A DNA stretch of 64,000 nucleotides. Source: Mesostigma viride. Its lineage: Eukaryota; Streptophyta; Mesostigmatophyceae; Mesostigmatales; Mesostigmataceae. The notes beneath the pieces are model-generated. The model was not told where the DNA came from. It saw only the letters and a program-made list of their open reading frames with translations, and did no database searches. The stretch is from positions 2,333,521 through 2,397,520 of the forward strand of contig RPFO01000165.1 in the NCBI GenBank assembly GCA_009746045.1, in the 5' to 3' direction. Numbering within the stretch: position 1 is the stretch's first letter; every line of letters begins with the position of its first letter. Made by a program: the position numbers and the translations under genes. Below, one piece after another: positions 9,861-24,597 of the stretch.

Positions 9861-11521
9861 TGACTGTGCTGTACCTGTTGCCACAACTGCTTTAGTGTTG
9901 TGTGCCTTGTGCAAGGCCTTAAGAATCTCAGCAAATGACTTCCTGGGAACGACAGGATCTGCTCTATTTGTGACTCCTCCAGGTGTGAGGGAGGTGCTAC
10001 CTGCTGCTCACCCTGTGCACCGTCCTCCTGCCCAGGTGGACTATTGGGTTGTAGTGGGGCTGCACTACTGAGGAACACAGGAGCTTCTACTGTGGTACTA
10101 GTGCTTGCATCAATGACGTCCTTAGCCAATTCATTGGGTGAGATCAATCCACCAGACTCCTGCTCTGAATCCATGTCCAAGAATTCTACCCCTGACACGT
10201 CTGCCAGTGGTGGGTAATAAAGCTTGAGTCTATGCTTGCTGACCACACGCTCTCTGTCATGTTGTATAGTGACTGCAGTCCCTTCTTCATGAATTTTGGT
10301 GACTACAGCTGGACCGTGCCATCTGGCAGAGTGTGCTCTTCCTCTGTCACCCTCTCTGAAAAACAACACATGGTCCCCCACTTCAAACACAGGCCTGGCA
10401 TTATTTTTGTCTTTCTTTGCCAGCAACTTGGCTAAGTGCTGCCTTTGTGTGTTGTAGTGAGTGTGTACCTCTGAAGCATAGCTGCCTGACTGAAGGCCAG
10501 TTGGGGTGATTTCCCCAAAAGGTGAGGACATTATTGGTTTGGCGTTTAGCTGGGTAGTCACCCCTGCTGCCCAAGATGCCCTGTCAGCATAGCTACCAGA
10601 GTCAGCCAACCTGGATGGCATTTTTCTTATCACATCCCTGATGGCTCTCATGGTACGTTCTACCAACCCCTGACGTTCATGATCTTGAGCCCCAGACACT
10701 TCTATCTTGGGCAGATCATTCCTGTCCTGGATGCAGAGAAACTGCTGATCCAGCATTACTTTTTCAATGGGGTGAAAACGTGCCAAGGCTATCTGTAAAG
10801 CTCTGTGCAGCTGCTCTTTATCCATCCCAGGCAGAGGCTCCACTACCACAAACCTTGACCAGGCATCCTTTATGACTAGGTAGTATACCGTGTCCTTCAC
10901 CACGTGTATAACATCCCCAACCAGTTTGCCTCTAGCCAGTGGTGGTGTGGCCACATGCCATTTTCTGGGCTTAGGAGCATATAGCTGACATTGCTCACAG
11001 TGCTTACGTACGTGCCTGCACATCTGTTCCAGATCATGGCCTTGTATTTTATTGGCTAGCCTTTCAGCCACAGCCTCATGGCCCATAACCTTGTGCAGTT
11101 GCTCTGCTAGAGCACCATACGTGATTACCTTTTCTGCTGCTGCACTAAGGGAAGCTATGGTGGGGTCACGCATCATGTGTGACAGTGTCATGTCATATGC
11201 CACTTCCCAATCCACATCATCACACTCAGGCAACACTTGGCAGACAGAAGGTAACAGGAAACCATTTGTGAAAAATGGTGAGGGTAGCTTACAGGTGTCT
11301 CCCTGGTCTGCCGCCCCCGCGCGGTTGTAGCGCCCTGGCGTGTTCTTGTTGTGCCTGGGAGCCGTGCAGCGCGCTCCTGCTGCAATGGGGTGACGTGTTT
11401 TCCAACATCCAGGACAAACATCAACGTCAGAACCATAGTCGGGTTTGCCCTTCCAGCAATCATCTTTTAGGTGCCCCTTACAAAGGCACCTAGTACAATG
11501 TTTGGTGGGGTCATGAGGCAA
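9861..11521 (-). pseudogene. Element F pol: zinc knuckle and integrase
   Basis: The open frame begins inside a CCHC knuckle (CTRCLCKGHLKDDC) that ends Gag. Integrase follows: an HHCC-type region (LHKVMGH ... CRHVRKHCEQC), then a DDE core with DVIHVVKDT, VMLDQQF and HERQGLVERTMRAIR supplying the likely acids. A small C-terminal domain follows (VGDHVLFFREGDRGRAHSARW). Integrase inserts the cDNA and produces the 5-bp duplication seen here. The knuckle sits in this frame while upstream gag is in another. Gag runs into seven G's in the sense strand, where a -1 slip would join the two; this may be programmed slippage, a mutation or a sequencing indel. Confidence 0.85.
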
Positions 11522-11597
11522 CCTCTTGTCCCCCCCTGCTGGCTTAGCACCCCCTGGCTTGCTAGCTCCCCCACTTTGTTTTCTGTTTTTGTTGTTA

Positions 11598-12130
11598 TTA
11601 TTCTTCCCCCCCCCTTGTTTCCACCTCCCCCACTTTTGTTGTTTTTGTTTTTATCCCCCCCATTACCGCCTTTACCTGGGCCACCAGCGACTGCATCTGC
11701 TTTTTGGAGAGCCCCGTACCTGAGGCTTCCTCCCCCTTTACCTGCTTCACCTTTACATCCTTGGCTGCAGCAGCAAATGGCTCTAGGCATTGCTGCACAT
11801 AAGCCATTGCCTTCCTGAAGTCCTCCCACTTATCCTTCAGACCTGCCAGTATGACTGACAGGGTGGTAGGGTCCAGTTCTGCCTTTTGTAGCCATAGGTG
11901 TACTAGGTACTTGGCATTGAGCTTCTTAAGCTCCTCATCCCCCTCTATGTACATGACATACTTTTTGTTGTCACTCACATAGTCACGCTTGTTGACCTTA
12001 TACGCCTCTATCCACTGGAAGCCCTTAAGTACTTCTAAGTGCTCCCCCGTGGTGACGAGTGCCCTAAGGTCTACCATGAACTGCGCCCACAAAACATTTT
12101 CTGCCACATCTATACCCCGCTGCTGGCACG
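11598..12130 (-). pseudogene. Element F gag, C-terminal (capsid-like) part
   Basis: Encodes a helical region (VAENVLWAQFMVDLRALV ... LNAKYLVHLWLQKAEL) followed by a Lys/Gly/Asn-rich tail that leads to the zinc knuckle in another frame. This is the expected place for the capsid C-terminal region of Gag. It is out of frame by one nucleotide with the N-terminal part (switch near 12120), so this copy does not encode a full Gag. Confidence 0.65.
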
Positions 12131-14029
12131 CTTTTGGTACAATTGTACCAACTGCTGGATAGGCTTGGCAGATTGATGTATGGGTGTGGATGCACGTAGG
12201 GATGCAAACCAATCACGCACATTATCACTAGCATACGCATGTGACAACTTAAACAACCACTCCCTAGCTTCATCCTGGGTATGGCCCTCTGGCAAACCCG
12301 GGAAAACTAGCTTATCCTCTTTCTTTGTTGGATCAAACCTGGGCCTACACAAGGCCGTGTTGGTCGTGGTTGTCGTTCCTGCAGGTGGCTGCTGCTGCTG
12401 TTGCTGTTGCTGCTGCTGCTGCCGCTCCCCGCCCGCTGGACGTGTTGGTGCAGACTCTTGGGTGCCGTGTCCTCCCCCGCCCTGGTTGCCCCCTCTGTCT
12501 CCGCCATCCTCCTCCTCGTCCCTCCTGCGCTTTGGCTGTGGCGTGCATGCCTCCTCCGGTGCCCTTCGCTTGGCTGGCTTCAGCGAAGCCACCAGCCTTG
12601 CCACCGTGTCGGCCAGCCTGCCATGCTCAGCCGGGGTGAGCTCCCTCCCCTCGTCCAGCATCTGCTGGGCCAGCTGGAGTTGCCTCCGGACGTCCTCCCG
12701 GTGCGACAATGTCGCTGGACCGGGTTCTCCCCGGTGCGTCACCCTGGTTCGCGCCGCTGTGCCATCTCTGTTAGAGATGGCCGTGTGCGTGGGCTGCGAC
12801 AGAAAATGGTACAACTGCTCGGTGGAAATCCGCTCATCCGGCATTAAACCAAACTCAGCTCTTACCGCCTCCCCCATGCATCCTCTCACAGCAGCCTTCT
12901 TGATGTTCTTGGACATACGGCGTCGCTGCTTGAGCATACGCCGCTCCAGCCTGCCGACGCTCGCCTCCCAGATGGCCAGCTTCCGGCGGTAACGCTCCTC
13001 GGCTTCCCTACGAGCCGGCCCCTGCAATGGTGCCAGCTCGGCGACCTTCCTGTATTTCCAGGACTTCATGTCGCGGGTCAGACGCTCACACCGCACCTTG
13101 GTGTGAGACATCTTTACCCTAATCATCGCCGCGAGCGCCTCCGCCCTGTCGCGCTCCTGCTGCTCGCGCAGCTTCCTCTGCTCAATCGCCTCGCGTCTCC
13201 GCTGCTTCTTCGCCCTCTCCGCCTTGAAGACCTCCAGCCTCCGCTTCGCCTCCTTCTCGCGCTCCTGCATGGCTGGTGTCATCTCCACCAGGTCTTCCGC
13301 GTCCGACGCCGACGGTCCCGTCAGGGAAAACTCGGACTCTTGGAGAACCCCGTCGATCTCCCGCGGGATCGTCTCAGACCTGCGAAGACGTTGAAAACAC
13401 GCCAGGTCGCCCCGCCTGACCACCTCGTAGGTCGGCGAGGCCGGCCTCCTCAGGGCCGCACGGACCCGTGCAGCATCCTCCATCTGCATTGCCCTCTCAC
13501 GTGACCGCAGATCCTGCCGCCTCTCCTCCACGGACTCCTGCTCAGCAAGGCGACGTGCCAGGACAGCGTCGGCTTCCACCTGCGCCGAGCGTGCCTCATC
13601 TGCCGACGAGGGCTGCATGCCAAACAAGCCTAGAGAGCTGGACTCTGACTCCTCGCCCGACTCCCCGCCAGTCTGCTCACCCGACGAGGTGACGCCCGGC
13701 CCCGCACCACATGGTGCATATGGCGGACCCCTCGGAGCACGTGCCACCACCGGTGTCGAACCCCTCACCCGACACATGAGAGGGATGCGCACAACTTCCT
13801 GCACAACGTCCCGATAAGACGGGTCCTCCTCCTCAACGTCATCGGGGTGCATCTCATCCCGGGTGTTCCTGTCCAAAATCTCCTGGCGCAAACTCGCCAA
13901 ATCCGAGTCTGATGTCCCCGAGTCGTCAGACATGGGGGACGAGGATGACTGATACGGCACCTCCTCTTCTGAGGATGCCTCGCCCATCAGGGCCTTGCCC
14001 TTGTTGTTCGGAGCGTTCTTGGGAGCCAT
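12120..14029 (-). pseudogene. Element F gag, N-terminal part (637 codons)
   Basis: The start at 14029 (MAPKNAPNNKGKAL) lies 96 bp after the 5' LTR. The protein is Ser/Glu-rich at first, then has a long charged segment likely to form coiled coil (KEAKRRLEVFKAERAKKQRR, KLREQQERDRAEALAAM). After that come a run of eleven Gln (CAG-type repeat) and a capsid-like beginning (LVFPGLPEGHTQDEAREWLF). It is much longer at the N-terminus than ordinary copia Gags. The last codons before the stop are already beyond the 1-nt shift that separates it from the C-terminal part. The large plus-strand ORFs here are antisense shadows. Confidence 0.75.
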
Positions 14030-14125
14030 TTTTCGAAAAATGTGGGTAGAAAAAGAGAGTGTGGAAAATGGGTTTGTTTTGCTCGTCGTTTAACGCGTGT
14101 GTTTTTACCGGAGTTTTTTAATGCA

Positions 14126-14504
14126 AGTTATGGGAAACACAGAGCTGGAAATGCTCAGGCAGTGCCAAATGGCGTGTGTGTGAACGACGAGACACCTTGG
14201 CATTAGGATAGAATGGCACATATACCGCTGGTCAGCCGTCACTTGCGGCTGACCAGACTTTTGCGTAAGTTAAGCCTAACTTACTGATCCTGGACGGACT
14301 AACCTATCAGTTACAACCTGATCTAGTCAGTCCTAACATGACAACTACAGTCCCGGTACTGAGGTACCGGCTCATCACATACTGAGTATAGCCACGTGTC
14401 CATGCCACGACTGCTCTAGTCCAGCACCGTCCCAGTACCCAATTGGGCGCCGGCGGTGCTAGCACGTGTCCACTTAGGCTACAGGCGGGAGACTTAGACT
14501 AACT
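14126..14504 (-). repeat. Element F 5' LTR (379 bp)
   Basis: Same termini and three hairpins as the 3' LTR (first hairpin 14228-14256). The sense strand has a candidate TATA sequence, GTATATGT, at about 14218-14225. The sense base after the LTR begins TGCATTAAAAAACTCC, not TGG, so an ordinary tRNA 3'-end primer site is not evident. Confidence 0.95.
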
Positions 14505-14680
14505 GTGCTCCCGAGTGGCATCTATCCGCTGGCCGGTAGTCGCCGGCCTGGGCGCCTAGTCAGGTGGGCATCAAAGATTGGTGTCTAGATGCTAGTCGGT
14601 GCCTAAGCAAGGTACGGAAGCCAGTGCGCGCCGGGACGGTCAGAGAACCGTCGCCCTCGGTAGCACAGATCCGCTGAGTG

Positions 14681-14773
14681 CCGGTAGTCTCGGGTTAGAG
14701 GCTCGAGCATGCACTATCGGGTAGCCTACCGGTAGTCTCGGGTTAGAGGCTCGAGCATGCCTTATCGGTTAGC
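14681..14773. repeat. Two-copy tandem repeat, ~48-bp unit
   Basis: CCGGTAGTCTCGGGTTAGAG starts both copies (14681 and 14729), and the similarity continues with small changes through ATCGG and GTTAGC. It lies in the flank of element F, within what I take to be gypsy sequence. No function is apparent. Confidence 0.8.
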
Positions 14774-14849
14774 GCCGCGCCGCTGAGCTCCTTGCGGCCT
14801 GGCCAGCTGCAAGGGTTCAATAGCAATCAGTGGCGGCTGCGGGCTCAGC

Positions 14850-15500
14850 CACCCACAATCGGTTCCCCAAACAACAAAAATCCCGTCTCCATCGCCGGCG
14901 TGCTAGCCAGCGGTGAAGGGCATTCAACTTGTATTCACAACAGTCAACATTACCGTTGACCATTTTTCTGGGCTCATGGCGCGTGGCGCGGAGCGAACGC
15001 CAGCTGCAACCCAGGACCAGGGAACGCAAGCATCAACTCCGGCGGATGGGAGTGCTACATAGGAGTTCTCCTCCTCAGGAGTAAGGCTAATGTTATTAAT
15101 ACGGAAGCGGGTAGGAAGAGGAGTGGTAAAGAAATCTGCTACTCTTAATAGATGCTGGCGCACATGCTTGAGGGGTAGATCAGTGAAACGGTAGGCAGAG
15201 AACTGGCATTTTTGTTACCTCACGTAATAAGGGTCTACTGAGGCCTTGAAGGAAACGAGCACGTACTTCTGCGCCCGACAAATCCCTAATACGTACCATC
15301 TGTCTGTGCATCAAATTCTTTCATATACTCCCTAAAGGATTTAGTACCTTGCTGCAGAGTACCAAAGGCTAATCTATCCTGCCAATCTGCATCAGGAGGA
15401 ACTAGATGGCTCTCTAACCTCTTAAACAATTCTGCTACTGAGTTAGGGTAGGCATGGGAGTTAACGTAAAGGATTTACGTTAGATGGATAGAGATTGTTA
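14850..15500 (-). pseudogene. Ty3/gypsy gag fragment
   Basis: Translation of 15440-15190 on the minus strand in shifting frames gives VPPDADWQDRLAFGTLQQGT, then KSFREYMKEFDAQ and VRARFLQGLSRPLLREV. This is the order of motifs of the retrotransposon gag (capsid) family: W-x-x-R-L, then the F-R-x-Y-x-x-x-F region, then F-L-x-G-L. Downstream, 14924-15163 (RQHLLRVADFF) may be the end of the same Gag. Several frameshifts are present. Element F and the CACTA element flank it, and the gypsy pieces at 4131-5118 and 6636-7027 are likely the same element further downstream. Confidence 0.6.
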
Positions 15501-15799
15501 CGCTCTTTCCAGCGGCACCTTGAACGCCTCATTTGGTTAAGGAACGTAAAAGTTATGACGTTTCCTAGGCTGTGCCGACAGTACCCGGCGCGCCACTGTG
15601 GGCGCGTACGGACACAGGATGTACAAGTGTCACTTTGATAGTCCGCAGGACGTTGACAGGACTTGTACAGGACTTGATAGTCAATTGATAGGCAGGCGTG
15701 CTGTAGCGCGCCAGGACCTATGAGGCAATTGATGCTGACTAGTGTACGGATAGGTCCACAGGACTAGCCGTATGGACAATTGATAGATCTCCGCGCCAA
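15501..15799 (-). other. Probable gypsy primer-binding site and 5' LTR end
   Basis: On the minus strand TGGCGCGCCGGGTACTG, ending near 15599, begins with the TGG expected of a tRNA primer-binding site and precedes the gag fragment. The sequence from about 15601 to 15799 would then be the 3' part of the gypsy 5' LTR, cut by the CACTA-like element. Its continuation beyond 23416 is short and unproven. Confidence 0.45.
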
Positions 15800-16210
15800 C
15801 ACTAGGAGCCGGGTGTTGACAAAGTGTGACAATGCTTGACATGTCAGGTTGATAAAGTGTGACAAAGTGTGACAAAGTGTGACATGTGGTGTGACAAAGT
15901 GTGACAAAAGCTATACAAATGTTGACAAAACCATGACATATCAGGTCGATTTTACAAGACAATTCTTGACAAATTATCAAGGTGAAAGTGTCAAAAAATG
16001 TCACACATTGTCAACGTCACGCATTGTCAACATGAGAGTGAGATTTTATCACATTTTATCACACCACAATTAGTGACATTTGTGCACATTTATCACAACA
16101 CAAACGTTGATATATCACAGACAATCCTGAAAATTTATCAGGACTATAAAACAGACAAAAAGTGACAAAAAGTGACAAAAAGTGACAAAAAGTGACAAAA
16201 AGTGACAAAA
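15800..16210. repeat. Left TIR and subterminal repeat array
   Basis: The 33-bp TIR (15800-15832) is followed by dense TGACAAAGTG and TGACATGTCAGG units to about 16060. A second cluster of about six copies of GTGACAAAAA lies at 16155-16210. In CACTA elements such subterminal units are transposase-binding sites. Confidence 0.8.
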
Positions 16211-16785
16211 ACCAGTGAAATTTTTCTTTTTATTACAAAATAAGCATTACTTAATGCTGACAGCAACAACGATTGTCTCGTAGGTAAATTTCGGACGGCA
16301 GCCCATTGCGTTGCGTGCAGCCCGTTGTGAGCATGACTTCCACGGAAAGCTCTAAATGCTTGCAAAGAATTTGCAGGCAGCCGCCCGTTGGGTATATTGT
16401 GTGCAGCCGTCATTTGCGGATGTCATTTTGATTAAAAGCTCTCGACTCTCCTGTAAAACACAGAAAAAAGATGCAGAGGTGGAAATAACATCAATGTATA
16501 CATGGTTGTTGTCAGTTGTGCAACATTAAAGAGGCAGATTACGTTAAAAAACCTGTACAAAAACTTCCCTCTCTTGCTGCAATTGCAAAGAAGAAAGCAC
16601 TGATCTATTTGGAACAAAAAAAAGGTAGCTGCAGGCAAACATACACTGCGCTAAGAAAACACCTCATCACACAGATTCAAAGACAAACCTGAGCAACCCG
16701 TGCATGGACCCTAGACGAGTCCGCCGGCTACGTCGATGACGACGATGGTGAGGATGCATATGGCACCAGAACAGCCGAGACTTCC

Positions 16786-18050
16786 TGCAGAAGAAAAACA
16801 AAAATTATGAATGTTTATTCGTAGTCAATAACAAATTTATTACGGTATCCATTGTGTACGAAATTTGGAGCATATGTTATGTTAATCGATTAGCTGCGCA
16901 AGCACACTTCCTTAAGAGGGCATAACGATTGCAAGGTGCTTAAAACCCACCACAAGGAATTATAAAGCTGCCCCACCTGCCCCCCATGACAAGGAAAAAC
17001 TAACCCATTTGCCTACCCCCATGACGCGGAATAATCTCCCCCCCATACCTGTCCCCCATGACAAGGAACAAACCCCCCTGCCTGCCCCCCATGACAAGGA
17101 TTAACCCCCCTGCCTGCCCCCCATGACAACGATTAACGCCCCCCGCCTGGCCCCCAATACAAGGAATAATTACGCCCCCTACCTGCCCCGGGCATGACAA
17201 GGAATCATTGACCCCCCCTGCCTGCCCCCCACGACAAGGAACAACTAACCCCCGCTACCTGCCCCCCACGACAAGGAATCATTGCCCCCCCCTGTCTGCC
17301 CCCCGTGACAAGGAATAATTAACACTCCCTGCCTGCCCCCCACGACAAGAATCATCCCCTCCCCTGCCTGCCCCCCACGACAAGAATCATCCCCCCCCTG
17401 CCTGCCCCCCATAACAAGGAACACTTGACGCCCCCTACATGCCCCCCACGACAAGGAATCATTGCCCCCCCCCTGCATGTCCCCCATGACAAGGATTAAC
17501 TACCCCCCCTGCCTGCCCCTAATTACAAGGAAAAATTACCCCCGCAGCCTGCCCCCCATGTGACAAGGATTAGCCCCCTCTGCCTGAACCCCCATGACAA
17601 GGGATAATCACCCCCCCCCGCCTGCCCCCATGACAAGGAGTTACCCCCCCCCTGCCTGCCCCCCATGACAATGAATCATTACCCCCCCTGCCTGCACCAC
17701 ATTACAAGGAATAATTAAGCCCCGGCCCCTGCCTGCCCCCCATGAAAAGGCAATCAACCCCCCCTGCCTGCCCCCCATGACAAGGAGTAACCCCCACCCC
17801 TGCCTACCCCCCATGACAAGGAATAATTAACTGCCTGCCCCCCATGAAAAGGCAATCAACCCTCCCTGTCCGCAACAAGACAAATGTAAAAGAAAAACAA
17901 AAATGATGAATGTTTGAAAGTAGTCGCCAACAGAAATATAACGCGGTCCATTGCTACAAGATTTAGAGCATATGCTCTGTTAATCATTTAGCTACAAAAT
18001 CGCCGTTTCGTAAGGGAGGACAACTGACTGTGAGGTGCTTTCAATCCCAT
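16786..18050. repeat. Higher-order duplication: ~170-bp module plus G/C-rich minisatellite
   Basis: 16786-16960 and 17888-18050 are diverged copies of one module: both start AGAAAAACAAAAA, then ATGAATGTTT, GAGCATATG, GTTAATC and AGGTGCTT. Each is followed by the same minisatellite family, so module plus array was duplicated as a block. Confidence 0.7.
16970..17870. repeat. Minisatellite array 1
   Basis: About 25 imperfect copies of a ~35-bp unit of the form CCCCCCTGCCTGCCCCCC followed by ATGACAAGGAATAATTAA. Units differ in C-run length and in short deletions. The open frames it creates are repeat-encoded (G-G-R-Q-G-G type) and not genes. Confidence 0.9.
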
Positions 18051-18059
18051 GACAAGAAA

Positions 18060-18890
18060 TTTTTAAGCTTTTCTGCATGCCCCCATGACAAGGAATAATT
18101 AACCTGTCCTGCCTGCCCCCATGGCAAGGAAAAATTATTACCCCCGCCTTCTCCCACCCCACGACAGGAAATCATTTACCTCCCTTGCCTTCCCCTCATG
18201 ACAAGGAATAAGAAACCCGTCCTGCCTGCCCCCCATGGACACAAGGAATCGTTAACCCCCCCTGCCTTCCCCCACCCCATGACAGGGAATCATTAACCCC
18301 CCCTGCCTTCGCCCACCCCACTACAGGGTATCATGAGCCCCCCCTGCCGTCCCCTCATGACAAGAACAATTAACCCGTCCTGCCTGCCCCCCATGACAAG
18401 GAATAAATGTATATGCAATGCGCCTGCCCCCCATGACAAGGAATAAGTAACCCGTCCTGCCTGCCTCCCATGACAAGGAGTGATTAACCCGTTCTGCCTG
18501 TCACCATAAAAAGGAATAATTCACCCGCCCTGCCTGCCCCCAAGACAAGGAATTACTAACCCGTCCCGCCTGCCCCCATGACAAGGAATAATTAACAGGT
18601 CCAGCCTGCCCCCCATGACACGGAATAATTGACCCGTCCTGCCTGCCCCCATGACAAGGAAAAAGTGACCCGTCCTGCCTGCCCCCATGACAAGGAATTA
18701 TTAACCCGTCCTGCCTGCCCCCAATGACAAGGAATAATTAACCCGCCCTGCCTGCCCCCATGAAAAGGAACAATTAACCCGTCCTGCCTGCCCCCCATGA
18801 CAAGGAATAATTAACTTGTCCTGCCTGCCCCCATGACAAGGAATAAGTAACCCGTCCTGTATGCCCCCATGACAAGGAATAATCCTCACC
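18060..18890. repeat. Minisatellite array 2
   Basis: Same family as array 1 but a distinct subfamily: many units read AACCCGTCCTGCCTGCCCC then CATGACAAGGAATAATT. The switch from CCCCCC to CCGTCC units suggests the two arrays expanded separately after duplication of the preceding module. Confidence 0.9.
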
Positions 18891-22475
<3,585 letters not shown>

Positions 22476-23039
22476 CACTATCTCACTTTCTCGGTCCTAA
22501 AATCAAGCCATTACTCACAAACAGCCACGCGACTGCTGTGCTCTCATGACGTCTCATTACACACAGCTGATTTCGGGTATTCATCTCACTTAAGATCTTT
22601 GTGTGTTCCCTTTGCTGCTTTGCCGGATAACGCATGTATCCCTTGCATGCAGGCGATCTACCTAACACAACCATGGCGGACACATTGGCCAGCATGGCGG
22701 GGAGGGCACCTGCGGACACAGATTTTGTAGGCTCTGAGCCCTCGTCACATCGCTGTAGCACTGGACATTGTCATGCGATAAATTTCTAGAGAGTCCATTT
22801 TTTTCAGCAATGATCGCTGGGACAGCCCTACGACGGATGTTATACTGCATTTGTGAGATGCTTGCGGTTGTACATCTTGCACGCCACCCTCGGACTGTGA
22901 TTGAGTGCACTCTTCATTCATGTGTTTTGTCAGTAAAGTTTGTCATGCTAATGTAATGCAGAAAACCGCAATTCAGGCAGCAAGGCAGCAGCCATATTCA
23001 TTTTAATGAAGTAAGTTTACCTGTGCGTGGTGTTGATTT

Positions 23040-23416
23040 GTCAGTTTGCTATGCCATTGTTTATCATGTTGACATTTTGTCATGTTGACATTTGTTGACA
23101 TTTTGCTGACATTTTTCTTGCGTTTGGCCTGCGTTTGTAAACGTCTTGACATTTGTTGACAAATCACCTTGGCTTGTCAGTGTTTTGACATTTGTTGACA
23201 TGCTCATAAAGTTGACATGTCAACGATTGTCAACGTTTTGTCAACATTGTCAACATTCTGTCAAGTTTTGTCAAGCTGTTGACATTTTTTTGTCTAGTTT
23301 TGTCTAGTTTTGTCACACTTTGTCAACAATTTGTCAACAATTTGTCACACTTTGTCAACAAGTTGACAATTGTTGACAAAAATTTGTCACACTTTGTCAA
23401 CACCCGGCTCCTAGTG
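23040..23416. repeat. Right subterminal repeat array and TIR
   Basis: Dense TTGACATTTGTTGACA and TTTGTCACAC units, mostly in inverted orientation to the left array, end in the 33-bp TIR at 23384-23416. Direct and inverted units are mixed. Confidence 0.8.
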
Positions 23417-23454
23417 AAAGGCGTGCCAGAGCTCTGTGTAATCAATTGATTGAC

Positions 23455-23647
23455 AGTTCAGCTGTGACAGTGCAGCTGAATACTTGGACGCGTCCCTAGC
23501 AAGCTATATGAGTGACTTGGTCACACCGGGACGCTAGTTCTTGCGTGCACGTTCTCTTGGCACTGCGACCCTGTCGCCTGTGCTACGTGCAGTCTTGGAA
23601 GTGACGTGACTTACGTCTGTGTTTCCTTGTTATTAATAAAGGCAACT
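23455..23647 (+). repeat. Possible element G 5' LTR (~193 bp)
   Basis: Starts AGTTCAGC and ends AAGGCAACT, fitting the AG...CT pattern of the other elements. TTATTAATAAAGG near its end could be a poly(A) signal. G ORF0 starts 72 bp later. There is no second LTR in the window to confirm either end. Confidence 0.4.
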
Positions 23648-23719
23648 TCCTGCAAGAACCATGGCGGAATTCGTGGCATTCTCACTCTCACAACTCGTAT
23701 TACACGCCTCGTTAAAAAG

Positions 23720-24430
23720 ATGCCAAATTCTGAAGAATTCCGGATTCCCGGCGATGAGGAATTAGCCGCTCCGCCGGCTGATCCTTTGCCAAGACCGACT
23801 GCGCCGTCGTGGCAGCAATTGCTTGACGAGGTCACGACATCGCTGGACGAACTTCATCGTCAGCAGCGCGCAGCTCATCCATTGCTCGGGGATAACCCCG
23901 AGGACCCCGATTTGCCAGCACTGGTGCCGGCTATACGCGCACTGTTGGACCAGATTCGCAATATTTTATCGACATTTACGGTCCAGGTGCGGGGAGGTTT
24001 GCGGTCGGTGAACGAGGTCACCACTGCCATTGAGGAGCTGGACAACACCATCTCTTCACTCACCGGTTACCAGAGAAACTTACAAAACTGGGCATCGCTA
24101 CGCACGGGGGGCGCGCCGGCGGTGTCGACAAACTTGTTTCAAGATCTCGCGTTGCTCTCGCTGCTCACACGCGGCGTACGCAGTCGCGAGCGCCAGGTTC
24201 TAATTAACCTGGTGGCATTTCTCGCATCTGTGCGAGAGTGAGTTCCCGCGGGGTGGGAATTGTTGACGATCTTTACACATCCTCTGCGCCTCGTAGCGCG
24301 TCGGCGCATCGCAACTTACGCGGCGGGGAGCACACCGGTTTTAATACATACCGGTGCAGGTCCAGAGCTGGATATGGAGGATCGTGAGTTCGCATACACG
24401 TACTGCGACTTCAGGGGCCTTGACTACTAG
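23720..24430 (+). pseudogene. Element G ORF0 (interrupted by one UGA)
   Basis: ATG at 23720 (MPNSEEFRIPGDEEL) opens 173 codons of predicted helical, Leu-rich protein to a TGA at 24239-24241. The same frame then stays open to a TAG at 24428-24430. Both parts show weak but collinear resemblance to ORF0 of B and C: QNWAS against NHWVAT, LINLVAFLASVRE against IENLVAVLLQESRG, and the post-stop D-x-x-F...G segment against EDFHSEFVDRPTG. So the UGA probably interrupts one original gene of about 236 residues. Function unknown. It precedes gag as ORF0 does in A-D. Confidence 0.6.
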
Positions 24431-24597
24431 GTCGGTCTAATTTTCTTTTGCAGTACTCGTCGACAATTTTGTCGAATTTTCAGCGGCAATTCGCGGGGCG
24501 GGGGCGACACCGGCGCAGGCGGCAGTTGCGACAATTGTTGTACATACTTTGTTCTGCTGCATAGCTGGGGTGTTTTTTGAATAGCTTCTAGTGCAGA

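Larger units (their letters stand above)
7033..14504 (-). mobile_element. Element F: complete copia-like LTR retrotransposon (7472 bp)
   Basis: Two 379-bp LTRs with one visible mismatch flank a coding region in the order gag, integrase, protease-like, RT, RNase H. The 5-bp duplication GTGCT is at 7028-7032 and 14505-14509. Direct-repeat ends and target duplication agree exactly, so the LTR termini are AGTTA...TAACT. The near-identical LTRs mean a very recent insertion, yet gag-pol is broken by several 1-nt frame changes. It shares domain order, HGDD box and D-T-Q motif with the other copia-like elements, but its LTR and leader sequences are unrelated to theirs. No ORF0 is recognisable upstream of gag. 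Confidence 0.92.

Noticed and set aside
12180-12992. 270-codon plus-strand ORF
   Set aside because: Antisense of element F gag; low-complexity Cys/Ser/Pro runs come from the polyQ and coiled-coil codons.
16970-18890. Regular repeats resembling a CRISPR array
   Set aside because: Contiguous head-to-tail minisatellite units without distinct spacers, inside a eukaryotic transposon.
24431-24460. Possible 3' splice site (CTAATTTTCTTTTGCAG) between ORF0 and gag of G
   Set aside because: No convincing 5' splice site upstream and no equivalent in A-D.
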